Assembly (NCBI GenBank): GCA_948567375.1
Contig: OX419755.1
Coordinates: 27,409,001-27,473,000, forward strand
Length of the DNA: 64,000 bases
Source of the DNA: Lunularia cruciata
Taxonomy: Eukaryota > Streptophyta > Marchantiopsida > Lunulariales > Lunulariaceae
Direction of reading: 5' to 3'
Position numbers and translations under genes: made by a program. Positions within the stretch are counted from its first letter, which is position 1, and each line of letters begins with the position of its first letter. Shown here in pieces: positions 54,561 through 64,000 of the stretch. The notes beneath the pieces are model-generated. The model saw only the letters and a program-made list of their open reading frames with translations. It did no database searches and had not been told where the DNA came from.

Positions 54561-55794
54561 CAAGAAGTCCTCCATCTCCAACTTCTTCCTAAGAGTCTTT
54601 GTTGTTGATGGTGTTGAAGTGCTTGTGCAAGTGCTCCTATGATGCATAGGAGTATCTTGGCTAGGAGTAAATCCTTGAGAAGAGTGCACATCCTCTGCAA
54701 AATGAGCTCTCTTCTTCTCTTGTGCCAAAATTTCCAAATTAAGACCCTTGGAGTTTGAGCACTTTCCCTTCTCATACTTGCTCTCAACCATATCTATGGA
54801 TGCTATACCCTTACCTTTGTTTGGATTAGGAGCCACTTGGGTTTCACTACCTCCCTCTTTCTCTCTATTGGCTTTCTCATAACCCCTTCCTCAATGGTAA
54901 GTGGAATTTGGGCAATTTCTTTGGATGTGGTCTCTTCCTCCACAACCAAAACAATTTCTATCATTGAAATTGTTGGTTGGTTGTCCTCCTCTATATTGAT
55001 AGTTTCTATAACTCCTAGGCTCTCTCCCTAAATTTGGATCCACTTCTCTCTTCTCCTATAGTTGCACTACATTGATCTTGAGATCTGCAAGTTGTTCAGT
55101 GATGGTTTGAAGTAGATCCTTTGGTAGGAGTGCAAGAACTAGAGCAACTACTACTTGTGGTGCACCCTTGTCACCAAAGTATCAGAATTTCCACCATACT
55201 TGTAACCTTGAGGAGGATGCACAACCTCCTTCACCACCAAATCACTCTCATCCCCTTCCAAACTGTCCTCCATACAAATTGTGATTTTGATAGCTTCAAC
55301 CTTTGAAGAAGGTTTCTCATATCTCACCCTGCTTCTAATTTTGGGTCTCAATCCTCCCACAAAATTCTGGTGAGCATGGCTACTATGCCAATCATAGTAG
55401 TCTCCATATCATCCCCACCTCTCCTCAACACTATGTAAAATCTAGACTCTAACTTTTCTAAGCTTTTCACATAGACTGTCACTTTCTCTCCATCTCCTTG
55501 TTTGAGAAAGATAACCTCACTCATCAATCTCTCATAGCTCTCATCTAGAAGAAAGTTCTCAATGATTGATGAAGTCAAATTCTCCCAAGACTCTTCTTGC
55601 CCATCCCTCCTCTCTCTCTTTTGGTATTCTGACTCCTACCATGTAAGTGCAGCGTCCTCAAAGAAATTTGGTAATAATGAGGCCCACTCATTCTTCTTCC
55701 TCTCATTGTTTCCTATGCAAGCTCTCTTGAAGTCTCTCACAAAGGCCTCCACATCTTCTCCATCTTTGCCAAAGAAAACCAAAACTTTCCCCAT
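54561..55794 (-). pseudogene. G3 gag
   Basis: Starts at ATG 55794-55792 (MGKVLVFFGKDGED). Contains the LTWXESEYQKRER segment absent in G2, then NFLLDESYERLMSEVIFLKQ and GGLRPKIRSRVRYEKPSSKV. The zinc-knuckle site reads CFGCGGRDHIQRNC near 54940, better preserved than in G2. Several stops and one-base indels. Confidence 0.85.
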
Positions 55795-56030
55795 CTTAAC
55801 TCCTCACTGTCTTTCTTTTCTCTCAATTTTTCTTTTTCTCTTTTATTTTCTCTCACTCTATAACTAATAGAGTATGTACATGACTAACACCATTTGAGAG
55901 TAATCCACCCTAGGGAACACAAAAGGTTCAGGTTGCTCCAAGATTTTTATAGTAACATCAAATCCTAAAGTGCATATTAATTAAACCCTCATGGATAGTT
56001 TATCCATAAGTTGAAAGATTATCTCCATCA

Positions 56031-57337
56031 CTAATCTTGAGAACAAGCTGATGAAGGTGGTAGTGTTTCTGTAGTTGTACTTAGATTCTCTCCAAGATCC
56101 TTCACCAAAGTCTCCAAAATTGCTTTTACTCCAATACACTCATGTCCTTTTGGAAGTCCTTCAACTCCACAAACCTCACACAACTCCTTGGTCTTAGATC
56201 TTCTGCCTCCCAATCTTAGTAAAGAAGGTCCAACATGCAAACCCAAGTCAAGTAATCCTCTCCTTTCCCTCAATCTCTTGCTCTCAAAGGTCAATAGATA
56301 TGAACTTGCCTTATGTCATTTCTTGCCACATAGAAAGCACTTAGACTCACTCTTTCCTCCAAGTGGTGTATGATTTTAGATCCTCTCAACACTCTCTTAA
56401 AATTCTATTCTAAACTCCTTTTTCCTCAAATCCACCCCTAAAATCACCTCAAACCCTTAGGAACCTTGCATAATCTCAATTTCCACTCTTGATGACCCTC
56501 CATGTTCCCAAGATGAATCTAAACATCAAGCATGCTTTTTTTGCTCTAAAACTCCTCATGCATGAGATCACAACTTTGCAAAATTGATCCTTCCTCACAA
56601 TATCACTCAAATTTATCAACTAGTTTGTGACAATTCTCTAAATTTTTCACACCTGATCACAACTCCAAGGCATCCCTCCCTGAAAAATTTCAGGTCCTTT
56701 CATTTAGCAATTTGGCCTAGACACCTTTCTATTCAACACACATATTTTAAATTTGGTCTAAAAACCACCCCCTTCACTTTAAAAACTCATAACTCCTTGC
56801 ACAAGAATGATCTCTCTCTAATTAATGAGTCAACATGTAGGATACAATGCAATGAATTTTCTTGGAAATTTTTAGGAAAAAACATTGAAAATTGAAGAAA
56901 TGGTAGACTCTGTACAATTTTCTAGAGAGCATATAGTTGCGGGAGCAATTAACCCTATCAAATTTCCAAAATTCTAGCCTAGTGCTCATAGTAGCTCTCA
57001 CAATAAATTCAAGTGTGCTAACTAAAAGATAACCCAAGCTATCATGTGTATAATTTTCAAGTCTAGATCTAAAACTTGAGATTTTACTCAAAATCACCTT
57101 AATCTCCAAAATCTACAATCCACCTCACACAATCTCTCCAAATCCTCTCACGTGTACAAGATGTACAAAATCACCTCAAAGACATCATAATGAACTATAG
57201 AGTATACAAATGTATCTAGGTTCTTTAACATAAGTTCAGCCCTCTCCTCCACTAAAGGTCTCCCCAAGTGAACTCTCATAGCCTACTTATGTCTAATATA
57301 GAATTATATGCGGAACAATATCTTGCCTTCTAGAGAG
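56031..57337 (-). pseudogene. G3 leader with extra zinc-knuckle reading frame
   Basis: As in G1 and G2. Open piece 56294-56031 (SKRLRERRGLLDLGLHVGPS, CEVCGVEGLPKGHEC) preceded by a CCHC knuckle with the same TGA as G2 (AAGAAATGACATAAG). The upstream part toward the primer site is also homologous among copies. Confidence 0.5.
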
Positions 57338-57355
57338 GTCCCGGCAACGGAACCA
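57338..57355 (-). other. G3 primer-binding site (tRNA-Asp-like)
   Basis: On the minus strand TGGTTCCGTTGCCGGGAC, the best-preserved copy. CCGTTGCCGGG matches the plant tRNA-Asp complement. Confidence 0.65.
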
Positions 57356-57359
57356 AAAA

Positions 57360-58042
57360 TGTGAGTCGGCCTATCTTTCACTCAGGACGAACCTGTGATG
57401 GCTATTATGGTAGTGCACCATGGACTAAGAAGGCAAAGAACCCCAACTCTATCATACTCCTCCAAGGCTAACACTCCAAGACTCAAGACATTGCTCACTA
57501 GAGAACTCAATGAGAGAGAGATAGTTGCAAATAGTGAGCACTTTCTCACCCCTAGTTTATATAGTTGTGAAATATTTATGCACCAAGGTTACTACTTACC
57601 ATAGTAACTCAAGTAACTAGACTAAAAGTCAAGTAAAGTCAAAAAGTATAAAGGAATATCCATCCACATAGGCATATTCCACTAAGCATGAGATCTTATC
57701 TTGACCCAACTACCAATTCAAAGATTCCTTCACATGGGCTATCCTTGGACTAGAGAAGAATCCAAAACAAAAATACTTGCGGGCCCAAAATTTCTCAAAT
57801 TTTTTCTCAAAGCCAAACATATAGGAATAATACCAAGTTAACACACTAGAATCCAAAATAGTAGTGCTCATCTTTTCCACTTCCTCTAAAGTAAGGTCCC
57901 CTCTATCTCAATTATGACTAACTTTAGCTAATCATGACTAATGTGAACCATCCTTTATCTCTATATAAATAATATCTCTCAAATATTTGTAATACTAAGC
58001 TAAATATCATAATACCACACACATGCACAAATGGGTGTTACA
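57360..58042 (-). repeat. G3 5' LTR (683 bp)
   Basis: Minus strand TGTAACACCC to GACTCACA. Likely TATA box CTATATAAAC on the minus strand near 57555-57566, at the same place as in G2. Confidence 0.93.
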
Positions 58043-58157
58043 TGTCACACTATCTGTAAAAGACCCAAGACAAAGGAGAGAAATAGGAGAATAGAAATTC
58101 ACATTGGGATAAGTGAATGAGGAAAACTCTAAATGCTTAGCATGAGCTTTAGCTTTG

Positions 58158-58168
58158 TTATTTATAGG
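58158..58168 (-). promoter_or_regulatory. TATA box of H LTR
   Basis: Minus strand CCTATAAATAA, about 20 bp downstream of the 58188-58207 GAA/TTC array. Confidence 0.6.
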
Positions 58169-58308
58169 GAGTATACAAGGCTCTTGAGAAGCTTCTCAAG
58201 AAGCTTCCTTAAGCCGCTTTCTTGGAGTGTAAGCCAAGTTAACTAGAAAGTTTCTCAAGAAGTTTTCTTCTAAAAGTCGTTTACTTGGCATGCAAGCTAA
58301 GCTAGTAA

Positions 58309-58321
58309 GAAGCTTCTAGAA
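58309..58321 (-). promoter_or_regulatory. Heat-shock-element-like trimer in H LTR
   Basis: GAAGCTTCTAGAA fits nGAAnnTTCnnGAAn exactly. Further GAA/TTC arrays lie at 58188-58207 (GAAGCTTCTCAAGAAGCTTC) and near 58250 and 58345. They lie upstream of the TATA box in the element's direction. Confidence 0.6.
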
Positions 58322-58681
58322 GCTACCTACTTGGGATGTAGGCTAAGCTAGCCGAGAAACTTCCCAAGGAGCTTCATTGATCCTTTGGGAATATTCAAGG
58401 CTAATTTGACCTATTTGCTACTTCATTAGTTCTAACTAAATTTGTCGCTAAACTCCATATTGTTACATTATTCTCCCACTGCTAGTTGGTGATTTTGTCA
58501 TTGCCATTGAAGCTTCAAACTCTTGGATGGCTGTTAGTGCATTTTAGAGATGAGAAAGAGGTTCCCATGTGGCATCATGAAGGGATATCCTTTCCAAAGG
58601 ATCTTATACTCCATATATTGTCGTCAGCCTTGTTGAATGTGGCTATGCGCAAGGACACAATCAACTTTGTACTCCTCATGA

Positions 58682-58939
58682 TCATTGATAAGGACAAGAG
58701 GAGGAGGAGGTTGGGTTAGGAACAAAGTGTTTCAACTTGGAAATGTGAAAGATAGGATGGATGCGCATATGACAAGATAAGGCAAGTTGATAAGCAACAA
58801 GAGAGATGATTTGGGTGACATCAAAGGGTCCTATCCAATTTGAGGCAAGTTTATAAATGTGCGTATCAAGTGGGAGGGGTAGGTTACTAGAGGAGAGCAT
58901 AACCTTACCATTGACTTGAAAGGTGACTTGAAAGGTCAC
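58682..58939 (-). pseudogene. Family H integrase C-terminus (GPY/F region)
   Basis: Minus-strand frame with VMLSSSNLPLPLDTHIYKLA, SNWIGPFDVTQIISLVAYQL and HMRIHPIFHISKLKHFVP, the highly typical C-terminal region of Ty3/gypsy chromovirus-type integrases. Nothing of the core or of pol remains upstream. Homology ends near 58920 in a palindrome. Any chromodomain would follow HFVPNP, but the frame reaches a stop soon after. Confidence 0.85.
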
Positions 58940-58954
58940 CTTTCAAGTCACCTT
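58920..58954. repeat. 35-bp perfect palindrome
   Basis: 17-bp arms AAGGTGACTTGAAAGGT and its complement around a single central C. It adjoins a short direct repeat (GACTTGAAAGGT twice) and marks where integrase homology ends, so it probably arose by a foldback/repair event. Confidence 0.9.
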
Positions 58955-59187
58955 AAATACTCTAACCTTAACCAATATTGCCATTGGTGCTAGGTACTAT
59001 CTACAAACCCTAACACCTATATTATAGGCACATTTTATATCAATGCCACATGTACTACCATCTGAAATGTACTTTCAATTGTTCTCTTCCACTTTCTTCA
59101 TGTTTGGTGCACTATACAAAAACAAGGAGTAGTAATTTAGAATACTTGTCTTCAACTAGGCCACCAAATAGCTCATGGACAATATCT
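58955..59187. other. Nothing recognised
   Basis: AT-rich, no coding signature. Confidence 0.4.
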
Positions 59188-59552
59188 TTGACAAATTGGA
59201 CAATCAGAATGGATTTTAGAGTCTACACAAATGTATGGTGACCAACCCTTGCCTTATTAGAGTGTAATTTTATTTATTTATTGTTTAGTTTAAAGAATAA
59301 CATGAGATAGTATTGTAGTTAGAAAATGAAAACAAGTAGATGTTTGTTAAATTTGGAAAATGAGTTATATCTTTGACAAGTTGGACAATTAGAATAAAAT
59401 TGCAATTAGAGTTTACATAAGTATGTGGTGACCAACCATTGCCTTATTAGAGCAGAATTTCTTTTTGTTTAGTTTTATAGGATAATATTAGGTAGCATTG
59501 TAGTTAAGAAATGAAAGCAAACCAATGTTTGTTAAATTGTAAGACAAGTTTG
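59188..59552. repeat. About 185-bp tandem duplication
   Basis: TTGACAAATTGGACAATCAG (59188) and TTGACAAGTTGGACAATTAG (59373) begin two copies, each with GGTGACCAACC..TTGCCTTATTAGAG and AATGTTTGTTAAAT-like ends. Confidence 0.8.
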
Positions 59553-59696
59553 TAAGATATCTAGGATGTAGAACAAAATTAAGAGATACTTCCTTGATAC
59601 GGTACCATATGAAGACAAAGATCCTCATAATTATGAACCTTGGAGTTGCAAGATCTGTCCTCAAATCCACAACCACCTTGTTGGAGTTAGAAGAGG

Positions 59697-60015
59697 TGTC
59701 ACGATATTTGCAATGCCAAAGCTAGTTTGCTTGGATGCATGAGTGATAATCTTGGTGGTTAGAGTTACATTAGTAGTTTCTTAAAGACTACTTGGTGGTG
59801 GCCAAATTTTGTGTTAGGGCTATTGATCACACCATTGTATCCACGGTCACTTGCATCATTTACACCATCAAATGTGTCATCATTGGTATAGTTAGGGCTA
59901 GAGATCCAAATTGAGCAAAAGGATATACCTTCAAAGTGTGGCTCCAAAGAGTTCACTTCTTTGATGTTGAGCCATCAAGTTCTTGGCTATGGTGGATAAA
60001 GGCCAACAAGTGTCT
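59697..60015 (+). repeat. M4: relic of a family M alpha repeat
   Basis: TGTCACGATATTTGC onward follows alpha-1 at strong divergence: GGTGGTTAGAGTTA, CACGGTCACTTGCA, GTTCACTTCTTTGATGTTGA, TTCTTGGCTATGGTGGA. Neither beta nor internal sequence is seen beside it, so it is a solo alpha or a truncated end. Confidence 0.75.
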
Positions 60016-62100
60016 CAATTCATTCAAAGTGTGATTGTGAAATATCTTTCATCTGAAAGTATGATTCGTGAATCTTACTTTTTAGAGTACAGAGTTCATA
60101 TTCAATCTAGAATCCTTATCTTCTTAATTATTTTCTTGGTTTTATATTACCATAATTTCATTTTTTTATATCTTATTTTACTCATTAGAATCTACCATTA
60201 CAGACATCCTTGTTTTTTCCTAATGTATTTATGTCCCTAAATTTCTTTATAAACATAGTTCTATTCTCCTAGATTTTATTGTTGTACCTATGTCTTTTAA
60301 CCACACTTTTATTCTCCTAAATCTCTACATTTCTATTTTTTTTTAAGTCTAGCTTATATTACTCAGTCTAGTATACATTTTGTATGCTTTATATCAAACT
60401 CCTATTTTCTTCACCTTTTCCACTAAAACCTAGCATTGTTACAAGTATCTTTGCAATTTTTTTATAATTTTTCACAATTATATTTCCTTTTTCCTTTTAG
60501 GGACCCCTAGTTTCATTAATCACCCATTACATCTAATTTCCTAATATTAGTATATGTCCCTTATGTATAAAATTTCTTCTCTCCCTTTTTCCACACAATT
60601 TCATCTACAATGTTAAAATTATGTTTTTTAGTTATAAACACCTTTGCTATTTTCCAACTGTCCATTGTTCTAATACTTTGAAATGTCATTTGCATCGTCT
60701 GCACCTAATTTTATAATATTCTTATATTTTTCTTATGTATTAGATTTCATCTCCCTTTTTTGACACATTCATTGACATTATCACATATTGTTTCTTTTAT
60801 TTCAATTATGAGCACCTTTGCTATTTTCCCATAGTCCTTTGTTCTCATACTTTGAAATGTCATTTGCATCTTTACCTCTGATTCTTCAATTTCCATTCAT
60901 TTTGGAATCTCACATCCATTATTCACTATATGCCCTACTGCATTATCTTTATGCTTTAAATTGAAATTATATTATATTTTCTGTTTCATAAGTCTCCCTT
61001 GTTCCATTGAAATCTGAACTATTTAAATCTCTTTATTTCAATGATAAATACCACATTATCTTTCTCGAATTTGCTTTCTCACTATTACATTGTCTAAACT
61101 TACCTAACCAATTTGATTGTGTTTTTACAATCTCCCAATGTCTCTACTTCCGTACCATTTCCTTTTTAATCTCCAAAATTTACTCTGCATTATAGGTTTT
61201 AATATATCTTGACTATGTTCTCAAATCCCTTATACGTTTTGATATCTCATAATATAATTAGGACCATGAGCCATCAATTCTTTGAACTGTCCTTATTATA
61301 TATATTTTTCTAATCATAAACATCCTTGCTATGCCTATATCTCCAGCTACGTTTTATTTTTCATTAAACCCTCCCATTGATCCTATTTATCAGTTTTTAT
61401 TGTATTCTAAAATCCTACTTGTATGATTCAGTCCATTATATTTTCCATATGCTTACATTTTTTTTCTATTTTCCCTTAGTTTTTCTAGTTAAATTTGATA
61501 TTACTATTTATTTCAATTACAAGCACCTTTACATTTTGCAAATTTTCACAATTTCAATCCCTTCTATTTCTTTTCCTTTAGATTTTACTAGTTAATTAAA
61601 TGATCTACTATACACCATTTTTCTTTGCTCCTATAATTTACTTATATCCCAATATCCTTATTTCCGTATATCTTTACCGTTTCTCTACCATTTCCACAAT
61701 TTACTATTTTATTATAGTTACCCTTCCTATTTTCCATATGTGTTTCCTTTATTCTTATCCATTTTCCTTTGAAAGTCTCTCTTACCCTATTAGAATATGA
61801 TATCACAATATTTTCCAATTACAAGTATCCTTGCTATTTGGCCGACATACGTATGTCTCTATAGTTTCCTTTCTTCCGGATTTCCCTGATTCCATTCTTT
61901 CTATGTTATTGAGTCTAGTACACCTTCATTCTACTTAAAACCTACTCTTCGATTTTCCTCACCTTTTCCACCATACTCTAATATGAGTGTGGTTTTTCAA
62001 TAGCAAGCACATTTCCCATTATTCATACTTTCACTTTGAGTTATGTTCTTCTCTCATAAGCATCTTTCCAGTCTCCCAATATTTATTCTAAATTTACAAT
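60016..62100. repeat. Pyrimidine-rich degenerate repeat field
   Basis: The plus strand is strongly T/C rich over about 2 kb. A phrase close to AAGCACCTTTGCTATTTTCC recurs near 60436, 60630, 60806, 61311, 61517, 61818 and 62000, with spacings of roughly 175-300 bp. The pair at 60639 and 60813 is similar over more than 50 bp (CTTTGAAATGTCATTTGCATC in both). Short open frames here (e.g. 61377-61800) are compositional. Looks like an old, diverged satellite-like array. Confidence 0.6.
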
Positions 62101-63581
62101 TGAGAAGTTATGAATTTTGAAGCCCTAGTCCTAAAAGAATTTCAACCCATGTTGGTTCATGTGGCACCCACGAGATACATTTTTTACGAATAGTTAACCT
62201 ACCAAGTTTCAAAAATTAAATGTTCTATTGACTGTATACCGTATACTGTATAAAGAATAACTATCTTGTAAAACATAATAAACCAACCTAGTGAAAATAC
62301 TCTCCTTGTTGTTCAATAAAAGTCTAACAGTTTGAAGTTCTGCTCTCTAAAGTGGTCACCTACATCCAAGCTGTACAATTTTTTAAAATAAAAGAGTAGT
62401 CGACCCTAGATATAAGTACAAATACTAGAATGTAGAGCTTTGAGCGAATTCTACTTCCATATTATATACGCCTTATACCATACTGTTGTGGTGAGTTTAA
62501 AGAGATGCTAAAGAGGAGATTGATCCTTACAGCACACGCATTGTTATTTGTAGATCAAGGACACGCGGCGGCTAGCCATGAGTAAATATATTTCTAACGT
62601 TCTAGTCCATGACTTTCGATTGCTTCTTAAGAGAGATATTAATGGTTCGCGTTCCCAAAGATATGGGACAGAATATGAGGTGGCTAACTATTTACGATAG
62701 ACCAAGACATCAGCATCTTTCCAAGCAAGTTTAAAAGTTCCAAGCAATCCTCTTGAGAATCTCAAAAGAGCACAGATACTAAAGGAAACCTCAAAGTAAT
62801 ATGACTCGACGACATGAGTCATATAAAAGTTCAGAACAATAATGAATACATCTCTCCACTACATAAAGTGGCATGCATTCAAATACTTCAACGAGACAAG
62901 AAGGGTTTGCGATTTTCTCCTAATGGAGGATTTGAGCTACCGCCTTTAACGTACTTACTAGTGTGAAGCCCAGACAATATCTGATACTTTGTGCATGGAA
63001 AAGGTCGAAAATTGGTTGATATCCAAAGATAGTTTGCAATTCTCTATCATACAATCATAATCATCATAATCATCTGTTAAAAATTCATCCTTCTTAAATA
63101 GCGTCTGTTTGGTCAGATTTACGCAGTTCTATTTCGCACAGGAAAAACCTGAAGTATCAGAATGAACATAAAACTTGGTTAAGACTCGCCATGACAAGAG
63201 TTATAATCGGGATGAAAGAGAAGTCGCTAAATGCTTATGCTGAATTTAGTGCGAGCAAGTTTAAGAGGCCTTTTGATTCACATTTGAAAACTGAGTTAAA
63301 AGAAATAAGAACAACGTTGATAACATAAGGTGTATTTGATAATATCTTCCTCAAGTCGAACGAACACAAATGTATTACTTTGTAATTAGTTATGACATTC
63401 TGATTCTGAACATTCTAATAGTAAGCTTCTGCATTGTGCTAGCCTCTCAACCATTACCTCCAAAAGAATGGGAGCAACAAGTGAGAGGCTTAGAGGAATA
63501 TTATCATGAGAGCACCATTTAAACATCTAAACATTGGGGACGGATTGCTGAATATTCCTTAAATTTTTGTACCTTTTCCCC
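62101..63581. other. Nothing recognised
   Basis: Composition becomes more balanced than in the pyrimidine-rich field. No ORF over 60 codons, terminal repeat or RNA gene identified. Confidence 0.4.
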
Positions 63582-63719
63582 AACCATTAGAAAATAATGT
63601 CAATCAAATGTTCATTTGAAAGAAAGGCAACTGAGTAGGATAACAATACTAACCATTAAAAAATAACTTCAACTAAATGTTAGGTCGAAAGAAAGGCAAA
63701 TGTGTAGGATAACAAGAAG
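63582..63719. repeat. 69-bp tandem duplication
   Basis: AACCATTAGAAAATAA (63582) and AACCATTAAAAAATAA (63651) begin adjacent copies sharing GAAAGAAAGGCAA and TAGGATAACAA. Confidence 0.85.
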
Positions 63720-64000
63720 GATGGGAAGACCTCATCAAGCCTTATGATGATGAGACATAAGAGGTAAAATGGGGCTAAGCGCCAATAATATTTGTATGAG
63801 AAATCTACCCTACTGCACCTAAGCAAGTTGTATAGTCTACAATTATTGAAACATCTAAAGATTTTATGTGTGATTTCTTTCTTACGGATTGTACTAGCCA
63901 ATGTTTGCTACAGAGCAATGGACACAAGCTTCTAGAAAACAAGCTCAATCATTGCACAACATGGAGGAACATACACAAAGATATTTTGTGGTTTGGCCAA
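63720..64000. other. Nothing recognised at window end
   Basis: A 73-codon minus-strand frame (63901-63680) has no family motif and overlaps the tandem repeat. Confidence 0.4.

Larger units (their letters stand above)
53550..58042 (-). mobile_element. G3: minus-strand Ty3/gypsy element, truncated in reverse transcriptase
   Basis: From right to left: 5' LTR (57360-58042), primer site, leader ORF, gag, protease, and the first part of RT up to about 53550. The 3' half and 3' LTR are missing. Its truncated end meets G1's truncated end head-on, in opposite orientation. Confidence 0.92.
58043..58467 (-). repeat. Family H 3' LTR (425 bp) with heat-shock-like elements
   Basis: Plus strand TGTCACACTATC to ATTGTTACA, i.e. 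TG..CA ends. A purine-rich tract AGTGGGAGAATAA precedes it on the minus strand (58468-58482), as a plus-strand primer should. It directly abuts the G3 LTR at 58042/58043. The primer tract and the integrase end to the right set its orientation. Confidence 0.75.

Noticed and set aside
60016-62100. Short hydrophobic ORFs such as 61377-61595 and 61600-61800 as membrane proteins
   Set aside because: They arise from T/C-rich composition, lack conservation evidence and sit in a repeat field.
1-64000. Host protein-coding genes, tRNA, rRNA or CRISPR arrays
   Set aside because: None could be supported. All long coding signatures belong to retroelement families, and repeats are LTR-type, minisatellite or satellite-like.

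Overview
The window looks like a stretch of a large, repeat-rich land-plant nuclear genome. It consists of AT-rich, nested LTR retrotransposons with plant-type primer sites, and I see no host gene, tRNA or rRNA. A gymnosperm or another non-angiosperm is my guess, because the captured methyltransferase resembles DNMT3, a class kept in non-flowering plants. That is inference, not proof. Family names M, G, L and H are mine.

The key object is family M, a Ty3/gypsy-like retroelement. Its best copy, M2 (32829-42766), sits between 4-bp target duplications (GAGT). One reading frame runs in order through gag with zinc knuckles, a retropepsin, a complete C5-cytosine DNA methyltransferase domain (motifs I, IV, VI, VIII, IX and X in canonical order), reverse transcriptase, RNase H, DDE integrase and a C-terminal PHD finger. 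The frame is broken by eight stop codons and no frameshift. Its ends are not ordinary LTRs. The left end carries only a 449-bp repeat (alpha-1). The right end carries beta-1 (106 bp), a 2-nt spacer, alpha-2 (449 bp) and beta-2 (106 bp). An older copy, M1 (8557-26211), has the same arrangement. M3 (4668-5878) and M4 (59697-60015) are relics.

Nesting, left to right. 1-6493: decayed DNA, a long foldback (2049-2212), a decayed minus-strand coiled-coil ORF and fragment M3. 6494-53549: plus-strand gypsy element G1, split by three insertions. These are M1 (8557-26211), a family-L complex (29049-48750) and a solo L LTR (49275-53045, target duplication GAAGT). M1 is itself split inside its methyltransferase region by G2 (13841-21986, minus strand, both LTRs present). 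M2 lies inside the L LTR spanning 31998-45502. 53550-58042: minus-strand G3, truncated in reverse transcriptase, 5' LTR on the right. 58043-58939: end of family H (minus strand), whose LTR has heat-shock-element-like motifs just upstream of a TATA box. 58955-64000: degenerate tandem repeats, relic M4, a roughly 2-kb pyrimidine-rich repeat field, and DNA in which I recognise nothing.

Family L has LTRs of about 3.6-3.8 kb that themselves contain a roughly 717-codon reading frame for a basic/acidic/coiled-coil protein of unknown function. Family G elements carry an additional zinc-knuckle reading frame between the primer site and gag. Together M (DNA methylation writer plus PHD reader), L (coding LTR) and H (possible heat control) show retroelements that have taken on chromatin or regulatory functions. 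All copies here are damaged.
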